From Carboxylicivirga fragile (GTDB taxonomy: Bacteria > Bacteroidota > Bacteroidia > Bacteroidales > Marinilabiliaceae), in the NCBI GenBank assembly GCA_025499625.1, contig JAFMVD010000003.1, forward strand, positions 97,458 to 161,457: DNA of 64,000 bases, read 5' to 3'. Made by a program: the position numbers and the translations under genes. How positions within the stretch are numbered: position 1 is the stretch's first letter; every line of letters begins with the position of its first letter. This document shows positions 44,326 through 53,303 of the stretch, one piece after another. The notes below the pieces were generated by a model, which made no database searches, was not told the DNA's origin, and saw nothing but the letters and a program-made list of their open reading frames with translations.

Positions 44326-46071
44326 ATGAAAAAGATATTATATAGCATCGGAATTTTGATGGCGATGGGACTATCAAGTTGTGACGACAGTTTCATTGAT
44401 CAAAAGAACTTGTTTCAGGCCAGTTTAGATTCATATTATCAAACGCCTGCACAAATAGAGGAAGCCATGGGTGGCGTATATAACGCACTATATGTCGATG
44501 GTCCGCATAGTAACGAACATGTAGCTGCTAACCTTTTATCTGACTTAATGTTAGGTGGAGGTGGTCCTGATGATAAATCAGCTAAGTGGGTTGATAATTT
44601 TGAAGATCCTAATGAGGATACTTACAAGGCGTTATGGTTAGAAACTTATAATGGGGTATATCGTTGTAATGCAATTATTGAAGCGGTAACTACTGTTGAT
44701 TTTTCAACTTTCTTTAAGACAGAAGAAGAAGCTGAAGATTTCAAAAACCAAGCGATTGGAGAAGCTTATTTTATGCGTGCTTTTTTAATGTTTAGGGCGG
44801 CAAAATTCTTTGGGGGTATGCCAATTATACCTACTACTGATGCACCTCGCGATGTTCCAAGATCAAGTTATGAAGTAACTTTTGGTACAATTGCTTCTGA
44901 TTTAAAACAGGCGATTGAAACTTTACCTGATGTGCCTGCAAATGAAATATCTATTGATCGATATGGACATGCTAACAAATGGGTAGCTGAAGCTTATATG
45001 GCTCGTGTTTTCTTGTTTTATACTGGTTATATGACTAACATAGAAAAGAAAGCAACATCAGCAATTATTCTCCCAGAAGGAGAAGGCACCATTACCAAAG
45101 CAAATGTTGTTGCTTATCTGGATGACTGTATGGCTAACAGTAAGTTTGGTTTAGTGGATGATTTCAGAAACCTATGGGCCTATTCACATGTTAACGATAA
45201 TGCAAGAGCATATAATCCTGACGGAACGCACCCTGTATTACCATGGGCGGAGACGGAAGGTCTTGCTTGGGCAGGTCAGGACGGACACAACTCTAATGTT
45301 GGAAGTGGAAATGAAGAAGTAATGTTTGCTCAACGTTATGCTTTTGGTAACTGGGATTGGAACAAAGGTCAGTATTATAACAATATTGTTTGTCTATATT
45401 TTGGTATTCGTGATAACTCAATGCAACCATTCGGACAAGGTTGGGGATGGGGAACCATCCACCCTCTATTAAAGAGCCAATGGGATGATGCTGATGAGCG
45501 TAAGCAGGGTTCGATACTAGATATGGGAGATGCTGATCAAGGAACGGGTGGTTATCAGAATAATAAGGGTGACCATGAAACTGGCATGTTTAATAAAAAG
45601 TACACTACGATTCAACATGATGGTCCTGATGGAGTAAAAGGGATGTTCTACTACCTATATGATATGGATCATGGTGATCCAATGCAATTATGGGCAGCTC
45701 AGGATTTCTATTATATGCGTTATGCTGATGTATTATTAATGCACTCAGAATTAACAGAAACAGCTGACGGTATGAATGAAGTGCGTCGTAGAGCTGGATT
45801 AACTGATACATCTTATTCTTTGGCAGCATTAAAAGAAGAACGCAAATACGAGTTTGCTTTTGAAGGTTTACGTTGGTTCGACTTGGTTCGTTGGGGTGAT
45901 GTTGAAAATGATGCCAATAACTATTATTCAAATGAAGTGGATGTAGATAATTCAGGTGTAGCTTCTAAATATAGTGTGCAGTACCGTCCTGTAACTAAGG
46001 GTTTGGTGCCAGTTCCAGAATCTGAAGTGAGATTGTCAAATGGTGTCTATGAACAAAATCCTGGTTGGTAA
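44326..46071 (+). CDS. susD: SusD/RagB-family surface glycan-binding lipoprotein
   Basis: A 581-residue lipoprotein; ATG 44326 starts a lipoprotein signal (KKILYSIGILMAMGLSSC). SusD hallmarks are the tetratricopeptide-like N-terminal half (AIGEAYFMRAFLMFRAAKFFG) and the C-terminal RADVLLMHSE-type region (YYMRYADVLLMHSE) with ERKYEFAFEGLRWFDLVRWG near the end. It sits on the cell surface as the lid of the SusC barrel and binds the target glycan. It begins 16 bp after the susC stop. Specificity cannot be read directly, but the enzymes downstream point to a beta-glucan. Confidence 0.96.
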   Translation: MKKILYSIGILMAMGLSSCDDSFIDQKNLFQASLDSYYQTPAQIEEAMGGVYNALYVDGPHSNEHVAANLLSDLMLGGGGPDDKSAKWVDNFEDPNEDTYKALWLETYNGVYRCNAIIEAVTTVDFSTFFKTEEEAEDFKNQAIGEAYFMRAFLMFRAAKFFGGMPIIPTTDAPRDVPRSSYEVTFGTIASDLKQAIETLPDVPANEISIDRYGHANKWVAEAYMARVFLFYTGYMTNIEKKATSAIILPEGEGTITKANVVAYLDDCMANSKFGLVDDFRNLWAYSHVNDNARAYNPDGTHPVLPWAETEGLAWAGQDGHNSNVGSGNEEVMFAQRYAFGNWDWNKGQYYNNIVCLYFGIRDNSMQPFGQGWGWGTIHPLLKSQWDDADERKQGSILDMGDADQGTGGYQNNKGDHETGMFNKKYTTIQHDGPDGVKGMFYYLYDMDHGDPMQLWAAQDFYYMRYADVLLMHSELTETADGMNEVRRRAGLTDTSYSLAALKEERKYEFAFEGLRWFDLVRWGDVENDANNYYSNEVDVDNSGVASKYSVQYRPVTKGLVPVPESEVRLSNGVYEQNPGW

Positions 46072-46099
46072 GCAATTGTGTAACTTAAAAATTACTAAA

Positions 46100-46924
46100 A
46101 TGAATAAGAAAAATATATTTAGTTTGCTTTTAGGCGCAATGGTATTACTGTTTGCCGCTTGTGAGCCAATAGAGGATAGGAAAGAGTTATCTAATAGCTT
46201 TAACCCTGATAATATAGAACTTGAGGTTGTTCAGTCAACCCCTGGAGGAAATGGTTTATCCATTAGAATGAAAACGTCTGGTGTAACAGGTTATTGGGAT
46301 TATAACATTGATCAAAAGTTTACTGACCGAGTAGAGGTAAATTATCCAATACCAGGAAAATCAACATTTACTTATCATGTAAGTACAGCCTACATGCCTA
46401 ATGGTAATCCTTCAGATACAGAGTATATCTCAAAATCTATCGATGTTCAGATTGATGTGTTGGATCAACCCCTTCCTCAAGCGTATTACGACCTTGTAGG
46501 TGATGATTTAAGTGGTAAGTCATGGGTATTTCATAAGGCCAACCCTTGGGAAGGTGGCGGAGGTCCTGTTTGGTGGGCAATGTCCGACCCAGGCAATTAT
46601 GAAGCAATATGGTGGAATGCTGGTGCAACTTGCTGTCCTCCGGGAGATGCGAATGGTAAAATGCATTTCGATTTAAATGGAGCCGCTAATTATACATACT
46701 ATACTTCAATGGACGGCGATGGCGCATTGGGAAGTTTTTCTTTTAATGCAGACTATTCTGCTCTTACATTTAAAACGCAGCCTATTCTTGGGTATGACGC
46801 TGATAGAGTTAATCCTGATTCAAAGTATAAAATCATAAAATTAACAAAAGATGAAATGGTTCTGTTTACTGACACCAATGGTGGAGGAACAGGATGGGTT
46901 TGGGTATTCATACCTGCAGAATAA
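46100..46924 (+). CDS. Putative surface glycan-binding lipoprotein
   Basis: A 274-residue lipoprotein starting at ATG 46100 with the signal KKNIFSLLLGAMVLLFAAC. It follows susD by 28 bp, the place normally taken by SusE/SusF or other surface glycan-binding proteins. The C-terminal part is rich in tryptophan and glycine (GKSWVFHKANPWEGGGG, WWAMSDPGNYEAIWW) and ends WVWVFIPAE, compatible with a beta-sandwich carbohydrate-binding surface. I do not recognise a named family. The position and lipid anchor make a glycan-binding role likely. A terminator follows. Confidence 0.7.
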   Translation: MNKKNIFSLLLGAMVLLFAACEPIEDRKELSNSFNPDNIELEVVQSTPGGNGLSIRMKTSGVTGYWDYNIDQKFTDRVEVNYPIPGKSTFTYHVSTAYMPNGNPSDTEYISKSIDVQIDVLDQPLPQAYYDLVGDDLSGKSWVFHKANPWEGGGGPVWWAMSDPGNYEAIWWNAGATCCPPGDANGKMHFDLNGAANYTYYTSMDGDGALGSFSFNADYSALTFKTQPILGYDADRVNPDSKYKIIKLTKDEMVLFTDTNGGGTGWVWVFIPAE

Positions 46925-46976
46925 TTTTTTTTCATAGGCGCTTAGTTATCTAAGGCTTAGTTTTGGTTAAACGAAG

Positions 46977-47008
46977 TATTATCCGGCTCTAACGTGAGTC
47001 GGATAATA
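46977..47008 (+). terminator. Stem-loop terminator after the sus genes
   Basis: A 13-bp stem (TATTATCCGGCTC with GAGTCGGATAATA, one G-T pair) and a 6-nt loop lie about 53 bp behind the lipoprotein stop. It separates the transport genes from the enzymes, possibly only partly. Confidence 0.7.
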
Positions 47009-47094
47009 TCTTATTAACTAGTAGTTTGATGCATTTGATGACCCGAATTTGGTGCTTTGATTGCGTAACATTGAATTAGTTTTATACCTACGAA

Positions 47095-48849
47095 ATGGTT
47101 CAATTAAAATACACACTTCTTTTATTCTTCATTGTTTTAATAACTCCGGTCTTTTCACAAGGAAAGCTTAGAGTTAGGGATAAGCAAATTGTCAATGACG
47201 ATGGGCCTTTCATCATTCGAAGTATTGGTACAGGTAACTGGATGATTCAAGAAGGTTACATGATGCAATCTACTGTTGCAGGCATTCATACGCACACTCA
47301 GTTTCGTACTAGGTTAAACGAAACAATGGGAGTTGATAAAACTGATAAGTTTTATGATTATTGGCTTAAACATCTTTTTACTAAAGCCGATTTAGATTCC
47401 ATGAAAGTATGGGGATTCAATGCTTTACGTCCGGCATTGCACTATAAGTGGTTTACTCATTCTATTGAAGATGAATCCAGAAATTCTGATGGTACAATAA
47501 AAAATACCTGGCTGGAATCTGGTTTTCAAATGTTGGATGAATTAGTGTCGTGGTGTGAGCAGAATGAGATGTATATCATTTTAGACATGCATGGAGCACC
47601 TGGTGGACAAGGGAAAAATGCCGACATAAGTGATTATGACTCGACTAAACCTTCACTTTGGGAAAGTAAAGAGAATCAGGATAAGTTGGTGGCTCTTTGG
47701 GTTAAAATAGCTGAGCGATATAAAAATAATCCATGGGTTGGAGGTTTTGATTTGATTAACGAAACCAACTGGAATGTGGATGAAACAGGAAATAATAACG
47801 GCTGTGGATGTACGAATAACGAGGCTCTTTGGAACATGCATCTACGTTTAATAAAGGCAATACGAGAAGTCAATCAAAAGCATATTGTATTCATATCGGG
47901 TAATTGCTGGGGAAATAATTACGAAGGCTTTGAAACACACTTGCTTAGTAACTATAGTAATAATATGGTATTAACCTACCATAAGTATTGGAATACAAAT
48001 AATGAAGCATCCATTGCTGAATGGATTAGGATGAGGGATAAATTTAATTTACCTCTATGGATGAGTGAATCTGGTGAAAACTCAAATCACTGGTTTGCTG
48101 AAGCTATACAGCTATTTGAAGAAAACAACATAGGCTGGTCGTGGTGGCCAGTTAAAAAATACAGGTTGAATAATGTGTTTAGAGTTAAAACTAACGAAAG
48201 TTATACCGCTCTTATTCAATCATGGAAAGAAGGCAATACACCTTTAGGTGAAAAAGAAACATATGAGGCGGTTATGCAGTATGCCGAAGCTCATAAAGTA
48301 GAAAACTGCACAGTTGCTAGCGATGTTATTTATGCCATGTTGCATAATGGTAATGATGAAGCAACAAAGCCATTTGTAAATCATAAACTAAATGAATGGA
48401 TCCAATGTGTGGACTATGATTTAGGAAAAGATGGATTTGCCTATCACGATATGTCATCGGAAAATGCAACAGGAAATAGTGGTAGGGCTAAATGGAATAC
48501 AGGAAACCAATATCGAAATGATGGTGTTGATATTGGTATGAAAAATGGAGAGAACTTTGTTGGGTGGACTGAGGCTGGAGAATGGTTACAATACACCATT
48601 AATGTTGAAGAACAAGGGTATTATACCCTAAAAATAAGTTCAGCAAATCAAACTGGAAGTGGAGAAATTAACATCGTAATTAATGGAGAAATTGAGGCAA
48701 AGCACATTCAATTGAATAAGGATAAAGATAATTGGGGTGAGGTTGAAGTAAGACAGATTTACTTACCTGAAGGTGAAGCTAAGATCAGGTTTGTTTTTAA
48801 TAAAGGAGGAGCAATTCTGAAGAAGTTTAAGGTTTTAAAATCTATATAG
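47095..48849 (+). CDS. Glycoside hydrolase family 5 enzyme with C-terminal CBM6
   Basis: A 584-residue secreted enzyme with a signal peptide (1-22, ending VFSQ). The GH5 barrel (about 30-400) has the acid/base Glu223 in DLINETNW and the nucleophile Glu325 in WMSESGEN; YIILDMHGAPGGQ near 165 is also typical. The C-terminal 130 residues look like a family 6 carbohydrate-binding module (VGWTEAGEWLQYTINV, GYYTLKISSAN). GH5 enzymes cut beta-1,4-, beta-1,3- or beta-1,6-glucosidic bonds, depending on subfamily. Beside GH16 and GH3 genes, an endo-beta-glucanase acting on laminarin or a mixed-linkage glucan is likely. No lipobox is visible. Confidence 0.9.
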   Translation: MVQLKYTLLLFFIVLITPVFSQGKLRVRDKQIVNDDGPFIIRSIGTGNWMIQEGYMMQSTVAGIHTHTQFRTRLNETMGVDKTDKFYDYWLKHLFTKADLDSMKVWGFNALRPALHYKWFTHSIEDESRNSDGTIKNTWLESGFQMLDELVSWCEQNEMYIILDMHGAPGGQGKNADISDYDSTKPSLWESKENQDKLVALWVKIAERYKNNPWVGGFDLINETNWNVDETGNNNGCGCTNNEALWNMHLRLIKAIREVNQKHIVFISGNCWGNNYEGFETHLLSNYSNNMVLTYHKYWNTNNEASIAEWIRMRDKFNLPLWMSESGENSNHWFAEAIQLFEENNIGWSWWPVKKYRLNNVFRVKTNESYTALIQSWKEGNTPLGEKETYEAVMQYAEAHKVENCTVASDVIYAMLHNGNDEATKPFVNHKLNEWIQCVDYDLGKDGFAYHDMSSENATGNSGRAKWNTGNQYRNDGVDIGMKNGENFVGWTEAGEWLQYTINVEEQGYYTLKISSANQTGSGEINIVINGEIEAKHIQLNKDKDNWGEVEVRQIYLPEGEAKIRFVFNKGGAILKKFKVLKSI

Positions 48850-48901
48850 AAGAGAATTGGATAAGTATTTAATACGAGAATAAATGTCAATAAATACAGT
48901 G

Positions 48902-49996
48902 ATGAAAAAAAATAAATTAATTGGGTTAGTGCTACTTCTAAGCATTGCTTTAGGGCAAAGTGCTTGTGAGAAGGAGAATGAAGCTAGTACTTATGAAGTA
49001 GCTTTTGATTTTTCACCAGATGTAACTAACCCTAATGATATTGTCTTCGAAAATAATTCAAGTGGCGAATTTACACATGTACGCTGGGATTTCGGTGATG
49101 GAGAAGTAACTGATCGTATGCCAGCGTCAGATGGAAAGACTATAGTACACAATTATCGATCAGAAGGAGAGTATGATGTTCGACTAACTATATGGGGTAG
49201 TAACAGTGATTTGGCTGATAACAAGTCAATGTCAAAAAAAGTGGTAATTGATCAGGACGACCCTAATTATGATCCTAAACTTATTTGGTCGGATGAGTTT
49301 GATGGAACTTCTGTTAACACTAGTGATTGGACTCTTGAGGTCGGAACCGGAGATAATGGTTGGGGTAATAACGAATTGCAGTATTATACGAATGGAGATA
49401 ATGTTGAAGTTAAGGATGGAAAACTAATTATTACAGCGGAAAAAGTTGATGATAATAAGGAACGTGGATCATACAAATCTACCCGAATGGTTACATATAA
49501 GAAACAAGAGTTTAAGTATGGCCGGATTGAGGTAAGAGCTAAGTTACCATCTGGAAAGGGTATTTGGCCTGCCATCTGGATGTTAGGTGCCAACTTTGAA
49601 TCTAATTATTGGCCCGCTTGCGGAGAGATGGATATAATGGAATATGTAGGCTATCAACCTAATGTGGTACATTCAACGGTTCACACTAGTGCTGGTTCAG
49701 GCGCTAATGGAAATGGTAGTAGTATGTCATTGCCTACCTGTGAGGAGGAGTTTCATGTTTATGGCTTGAATTGGTCAGCAAATAAATTAGTCTTTTATGT
49801 TGATTCACCAGAGAATGTTGTGCATACCTATAATCCGACGAATAAAACCTCAGAGAATTGGCCTTTTAATGGATCACACTTTTTTATTCTAAATGTTGCT
49901 GTTGGCGGAGATTGGGGTGGAGCTCAAGGTATTGATAATTCGATTTTTCCGCAGACAATGGAAGTGGATTATATCAGAGTATATGAGCTAGAATAG
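48902..49996 (+). CDS. Glycoside hydrolase family 16 endo-beta-glucanase with PKD domain (lipoprotein)
   Basis: A 364-residue lipoprotein starting at ATG 48902 (KKNKLIGLVLLLSIALGQSAC); the frame also has an ATG 18 bp upstream. A PKD-type domain follows (about 35-105, with VRWDFGDGEV and YRSEGEYDVRLTI). The GH16 domain starts at about 120 (LIWSDEFDG). Its catalytic motif is EMDIME with nucleophile Glu242 and acid/base Glu247. The sequence GWGNNELQYYT and the catalytic stretch match laminarinase-type GH16. It would cut beta-1,3-glucan at the cell surface. The second GH16 gene lies 89 bp downstream. Confidence 0.93.
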   Translation: MKKNKLIGLVLLLSIALGQSACEKENEASTYEVAFDFSPDVTNPNDIVFENNSSGEFTHVRWDFGDGEVTDRMPASDGKTIVHNYRSEGEYDVRLTIWGSNSDLADNKSMSKKVVIDQDDPNYDPKLIWSDEFDGTSVNTSDWTLEVGTGDNGWGNNELQYYTNGDNVEVKDGKLIITAEKVDDNKERGSYKSTRMVTYKKQEFKYGRIEVRAKLPSGKGIWPAIWMLGANFESNYWPACGEMDIMEYVGYQPNVVHSTVHTSAGSGANGNGSSMSLPTCEEEFHVYGLNWSANKLVFYVDSPENVVHTYNPTNKTSENWPFNGSHFFILNVAVGGDWGGAQGIDNSIFPQTMEVDYIRVYELE

Positions 49997-50085
49997 TTAT
50001 TAAAATGAGTTTAGTTTTAACCAAAACAGAGTGATAATTAAGGATGTCTTGATTTGTTTTTTTAGATCAGAAATCTGTAAACCTT

Positions 50086-50874
50086 ATGAAGTATTTAATA
50101 GCACTTTGTTTAATATTAATTACAATATCTTGTCAGGTCAAGCCAGACTATGAATTGGTATGGGCTGATGAATTTAATAACAGTGGCATGCCTGATTCAA
50201 GCAAATGGGGCTACGACACTGAGGGCAATAAATGGGCATGGGGTAATAATGAATTACAACATTATACTGATGCACATAGTGAAAATGCCTATGTCAATAA
50301 TGGGGTTCTGGTAATTGCGGCTAATATTGATTCTACCGTAAGTGTACCGTATTCATCTGCGAGACTTGTGTCAAAAGGTAAAGGTGATTGGTTATATGGA
50401 CGTATTGAGGTGAGAGCAAAAGTTCCAGGAGGAAAAGGTGCGTGGCCTGCCATTTGGATGTTACCTACAAATAATGAATATGGATCTTGGCCAAATAGTG
50501 GGGAGATTGATATTATGGAACATGTAGGTTACGAACCTGATTCAATATTTTTCACAGTGCATACTGAGGCTTATAATCATATCAGTAAAACTCAAAAGTC
50601 AAAGGCCTTATGTGTTAAAGATGCGGAAACAGCTTTTCATGTATATGCAATTGATTGGACAGCTAATAAAATTGATTTTATTATTGATGAGAAGAAAGTG
50701 TTCACGTTTCGAAAACGGAATAATGATTCGAAAAAATGGCCGTTTGATAAGCACTTTTATTTGGTCTTAAATGTGGCAATTGGAGGCAATTGGGGCGGAT
50801 TGCATGGAGTAGACGATTCGATATTTCCTTGTCAAATGGAGATAGATTATGTACGGGTATATCAGGAAAAATAA
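50086..50874 (+). CDS. Glycoside hydrolase family 16 endo-beta-glucanase (second copy)
   Basis: A 262-residue enzyme, the GH16 domain alone. The N-terminus looks like a lipoprotein signal (KYLIALCLILITISC). Conserved features are ELVWADEFN, WGNNELQHYTD and the active site EIDIME with Glu140 and Glu145. It lacks the PKD domain of the upstream copy. The stretch WGNNELQHYT and the catalytic motif are near-identical between the two, so a gene duplication is likely, with different placement or chain-length preference. It starts 89 bp after the first and is followed after 20 bp by a GH3 gene. Confidence 0.93.
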   Translation: MKYLIALCLILITISCQVKPDYELVWADEFNNSGMPDSSKWGYDTEGNKWAWGNNELQHYTDAHSENAYVNNGVLVIAANIDSTVSVPYSSARLVSKGKGDWLYGRIEVRAKVPGGKGAWPAIWMLPTNNEYGSWPNSGEIDIMEHVGYEPDSIFFTVHTEAYNHISKTQKSKALCVKDAETAFHVYAIDWTANKIDFIIDEKKVFTFRKRNNDSKKWPFDKHFYLVLNVAIGGNWGGLHGVDDSIFPCQMEIDYVRVYQEK

Positions 50875-50894
50875 AACAACAAAATACAGATGTT

Positions 50895-53156
50895 ATGAAT
50901 AAATGGTTGGTATTTAGTCTTGGACTTTTTTTGTTAGTCCTAATAGCTTGCAATCAAACTGAGAACAATCATAATGGAACCTCCATTGATGATAAAGTAG
51001 AATCTCTACTGAGTAAAATGAGCATTGAAGAAAAGGTGGGTCAAATGAACCAGTATAATGGTTTCTACGATGTTACCGGGCCTGCACCTTCTGAAGGTGA
51101 TGCAAAAAATAAATACGAGCACATCAAAAGTGGTTTGGTGGGCTCTATGTTAAACGTACGAGGTGTTAAGAATGTACGAGAAATGCAAAGTTTGGCCGTT
51201 GACAGTTCTCGTCTGGGCATACCAATGATCTTCGGTTTTGATGTCATTCATGGACATAAAACTTTATCACCAATTCCATTGGCTGAAGCAGCTAGTTGGG
51301 ACTTAGAGGCCATTGAAAAGTCGGCACGTATTGCTGCCATTGAGGCATCAGCCGAAGGACTTAACTGGACATTTGCTCCAATGGTTGATATTTCGCGTGA
51401 TGCGCGTTGGGGACGAGTAATGGAAGGAGCTGGAGAGGATACTTATTTGGGATCAAGAATTGGAGTAGCCCGAGTGAAAGGTTTTCAAGGTGATGATTTA
51501 TCGGCTGTTAACACCATTGCTGCATGTGCTAAGCATTTTGCTGCCTATGGTTTTGCTGAAGGAGGACGTGATTACAATACGGTTGATCTTGGAACCGCTA
51601 CGCTTTACAATGTAGTTTTTCCTCCGTTTAAAGCTGCTATTGAAGAGGCTGATGTGAAGACCTTTATGAACGCTTTTAATATTGTTAATGGAATTCCTGC
51701 TACAGGTAATTCATTTTTAATGCGCGATATCCTTAAAGGTGAATGGGGATTTGAAGGTTATGTTATCTCTGATTGGAGCAGTGGCGAAGAAATGATTGAT
51801 CATGGTTTTGCCAGAGATACTGCGCATGTTGCACAGTTAGCCGCTATGGCTGGATCTGATATGGACATGGAATCGTATGCCTACGTTAAGTATTTAGCTC
51901 AACATGTTAAAGATGGAAAAGTACCCGAATCAATTATAGATGATGCGGTACGTCGTATATTAAAGGTGAAATTCGAATTGGGTTTATTCGACGATCCATA
52001 TAAGTACTGTGATGAAGCACGTGAAAAGAAATTAATCTATCATGAGGATCATATGGATGCAGCTCGTGAAATGGCTAAAAAATCCATTGTTCTTCTTAAG
52101 AATGAAAACAATACCTTACCACTTTCAATAGACCAGAAAAAAATTGCAGTTATTGGTACTTTGGCTGCTGATAAAGATAGTCCATTAGGCAATTGGCGAA
52201 TGGCAGGTGACGATAATGTGGCTGTCTCCGTTTTAGAAGGCTTGAAAAAATACTCGTCGAATATAACTTATGCCGAAGGTGCTAAACTAGTAACAGGGCC
52301 AACTGCCTTTCCAATAGAATTGGAAGTTAATGAAACGGATAGGAGTGGATTTAAGGAAGCAATTAAGCTGGCAAAGCGTTCTGAAGTTGTAATAATGGTT
52401 CTTGGCGAACATGGCTTGCATAGTGGAGAAGCTCGTTCGCGCGTAGATATTGATTTACCAGGTCTTCAACAGGAATTGTTGGAAGAAGTCTATAAGGTCA
52501 ATAAGAATATTGTATTAGTGCTTAATAATGGTCGTCCATTAGCTATCACTTGGGCTGATGAGCATTTGCCTGCAATTGTGGAAGCATGGCAACTGGGCAT
52601 ACAAGCTGGAAATGCCATTGCAGAGGTCATATTTGGAGATTATAATCCATCCGGAAAATTACCGATGACTTTTCCTCGTCATGTAGGACAGGTACCTATG
52701 TATTATAATTATTTCAATACAGGTCGTCCTGGTCCTGATGGAGAATTGTTTTACCCTCACTACATGGACGAGAGTCACCTACCGTTATACCCATTTGGTT
52801 ACGGTTTAAGTTATTCTGAATTTGAATATTCTAATTTGACTCTTGATGCTTCTAATAAAAAAGAAATTAAGGTGAGTGTTGAGGTGAAAAATGTTAGTGA
52901 AAGAGTGGGTGAAGAAGTCGTACAGTTATACATCCGCGATCATGTCGCCAGTATAGTTCGTCCGGTTAAGGAACTTAAAGGATTTAAAAAAATAGCTTTG
53001 GCTGGAGGTCAGTCAAAAATAGTTGAGTTTGTATTAACTGATAATGAACTTGGATTTTACATGCCTGATGGGGAGTATGTTGTTGAACCAGGTCAATTTG
53101 ATGTTATGGTTGGAACAAGTTCAGCAGAAGTTATCAAGGGGGAGTTTGAGTTATAG
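50895..53156 (+). CDS. Glycoside hydrolase family 3 beta-glucosidase, lipoprotein (copy 1)
   Basis: A 753-residue enzyme starting at ATG 50895, which gives a lipoprotein signal (NKWLVFSLGLFLLVLIAC); an upstream in-frame start overlaps the GH16 gene. It has the (alpha/beta)8 domain with IFGFDVIHGHKT (near 117) and the nucleophile Asp293 in VISDWSSG. The alpha/beta sandwich domain follows, and a C-terminal fibronectin-like domain (EVVQLYIRDHVAS). Such BglX-type enzymes release glucose from oligosaccharide ends. With its lipid anchor it probably sits in the periplasm-facing or outer leaflet membrane. The next two GH3 genes code for related but distinct enzymes. Confidence 0.94.
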   Translation: MNKWLVFSLGLFLLVLIACNQTENNHNGTSIDDKVESLLSKMSIEEKVGQMNQYNGFYDVTGPAPSEGDAKNKYEHIKSGLVGSMLNVRGVKNVREMQSLAVDSSRLGIPMIFGFDVIHGHKTLSPIPLAEAASWDLEAIEKSARIAAIEASAEGLNWTFAPMVDISRDARWGRVMEGAGEDTYLGSRIGVARVKGFQGDDLSAVNTIAACAKHFAAYGFAEGGRDYNTVDLGTATLYNVVFPPFKAAIEEADVKTFMNAFNIVNGIPATGNSFLMRDILKGEWGFEGYVISDWSSGEEMIDHGFARDTAHVAQLAAMAGSDMDMESYAYVKYLAQHVKDGKVPESIIDDAVRRILKVKFELGLFDDPYKYCDEAREKKLIYHEDHMDAAREMAKKSIVLLKNENNTLPLSIDQKKIAVIGTLAADKDSPLGNWRMAGDDNVAVSVLEGLKKYSSNITYAEGAKLVTGPTAFPIELEVNETDRSGFKEAIKLAKRSEVVIMVLGEHGLHSGEARSRVDIDLPGLQQELLEEVYKVNKNIVLVLNNGRPLAITWADEHLPAIVEAWQLGIQAGNAIAEVIFGDYNPSGKLPMTFPRHVGQVPMYYNYFNTGRPGPDGELFYPHYMDESHLPLYPFGYGLSYSEFEYSNLTLDASNKKEIKVSVEVKNVSERVGEEVVQLYIRDHVASIVRPVKELKGFKKIALAGGQSKIVEFVLTDNELGFYMPDGEYVVEPGQFDVMVGTSSAEVIKGEFEL

Positions 53157-53171
53157 TTAGTATTGGTTTAT

Positions 53172-53251
53172 GGGGTAACCATAACAACTTGTTTATCGGG
53201 AAATACAAGCTGTTTACAAAAAGAATAATCGCAGATTCTGATGGTTGCCCC
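53172..53251 (+). terminator. Long stem-loop between GH3 genes
   Basis: GGGGTAACCAT (53172-53182) pairs with ATGGTTGCCCC (53241-53251), with one G-T pair, and is followed by cactttttatta. A smaller inner pairing (CTTGT with ACAAG) is possible. It may terminate or tune read-through to the next gene. Confidence 0.5.
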
Positions 53252-53303
53252 ACTTTTTATTATCAAGAGTTTAGGCTTAGTTGACCAGTAAAAAATATTC
53301 AAA

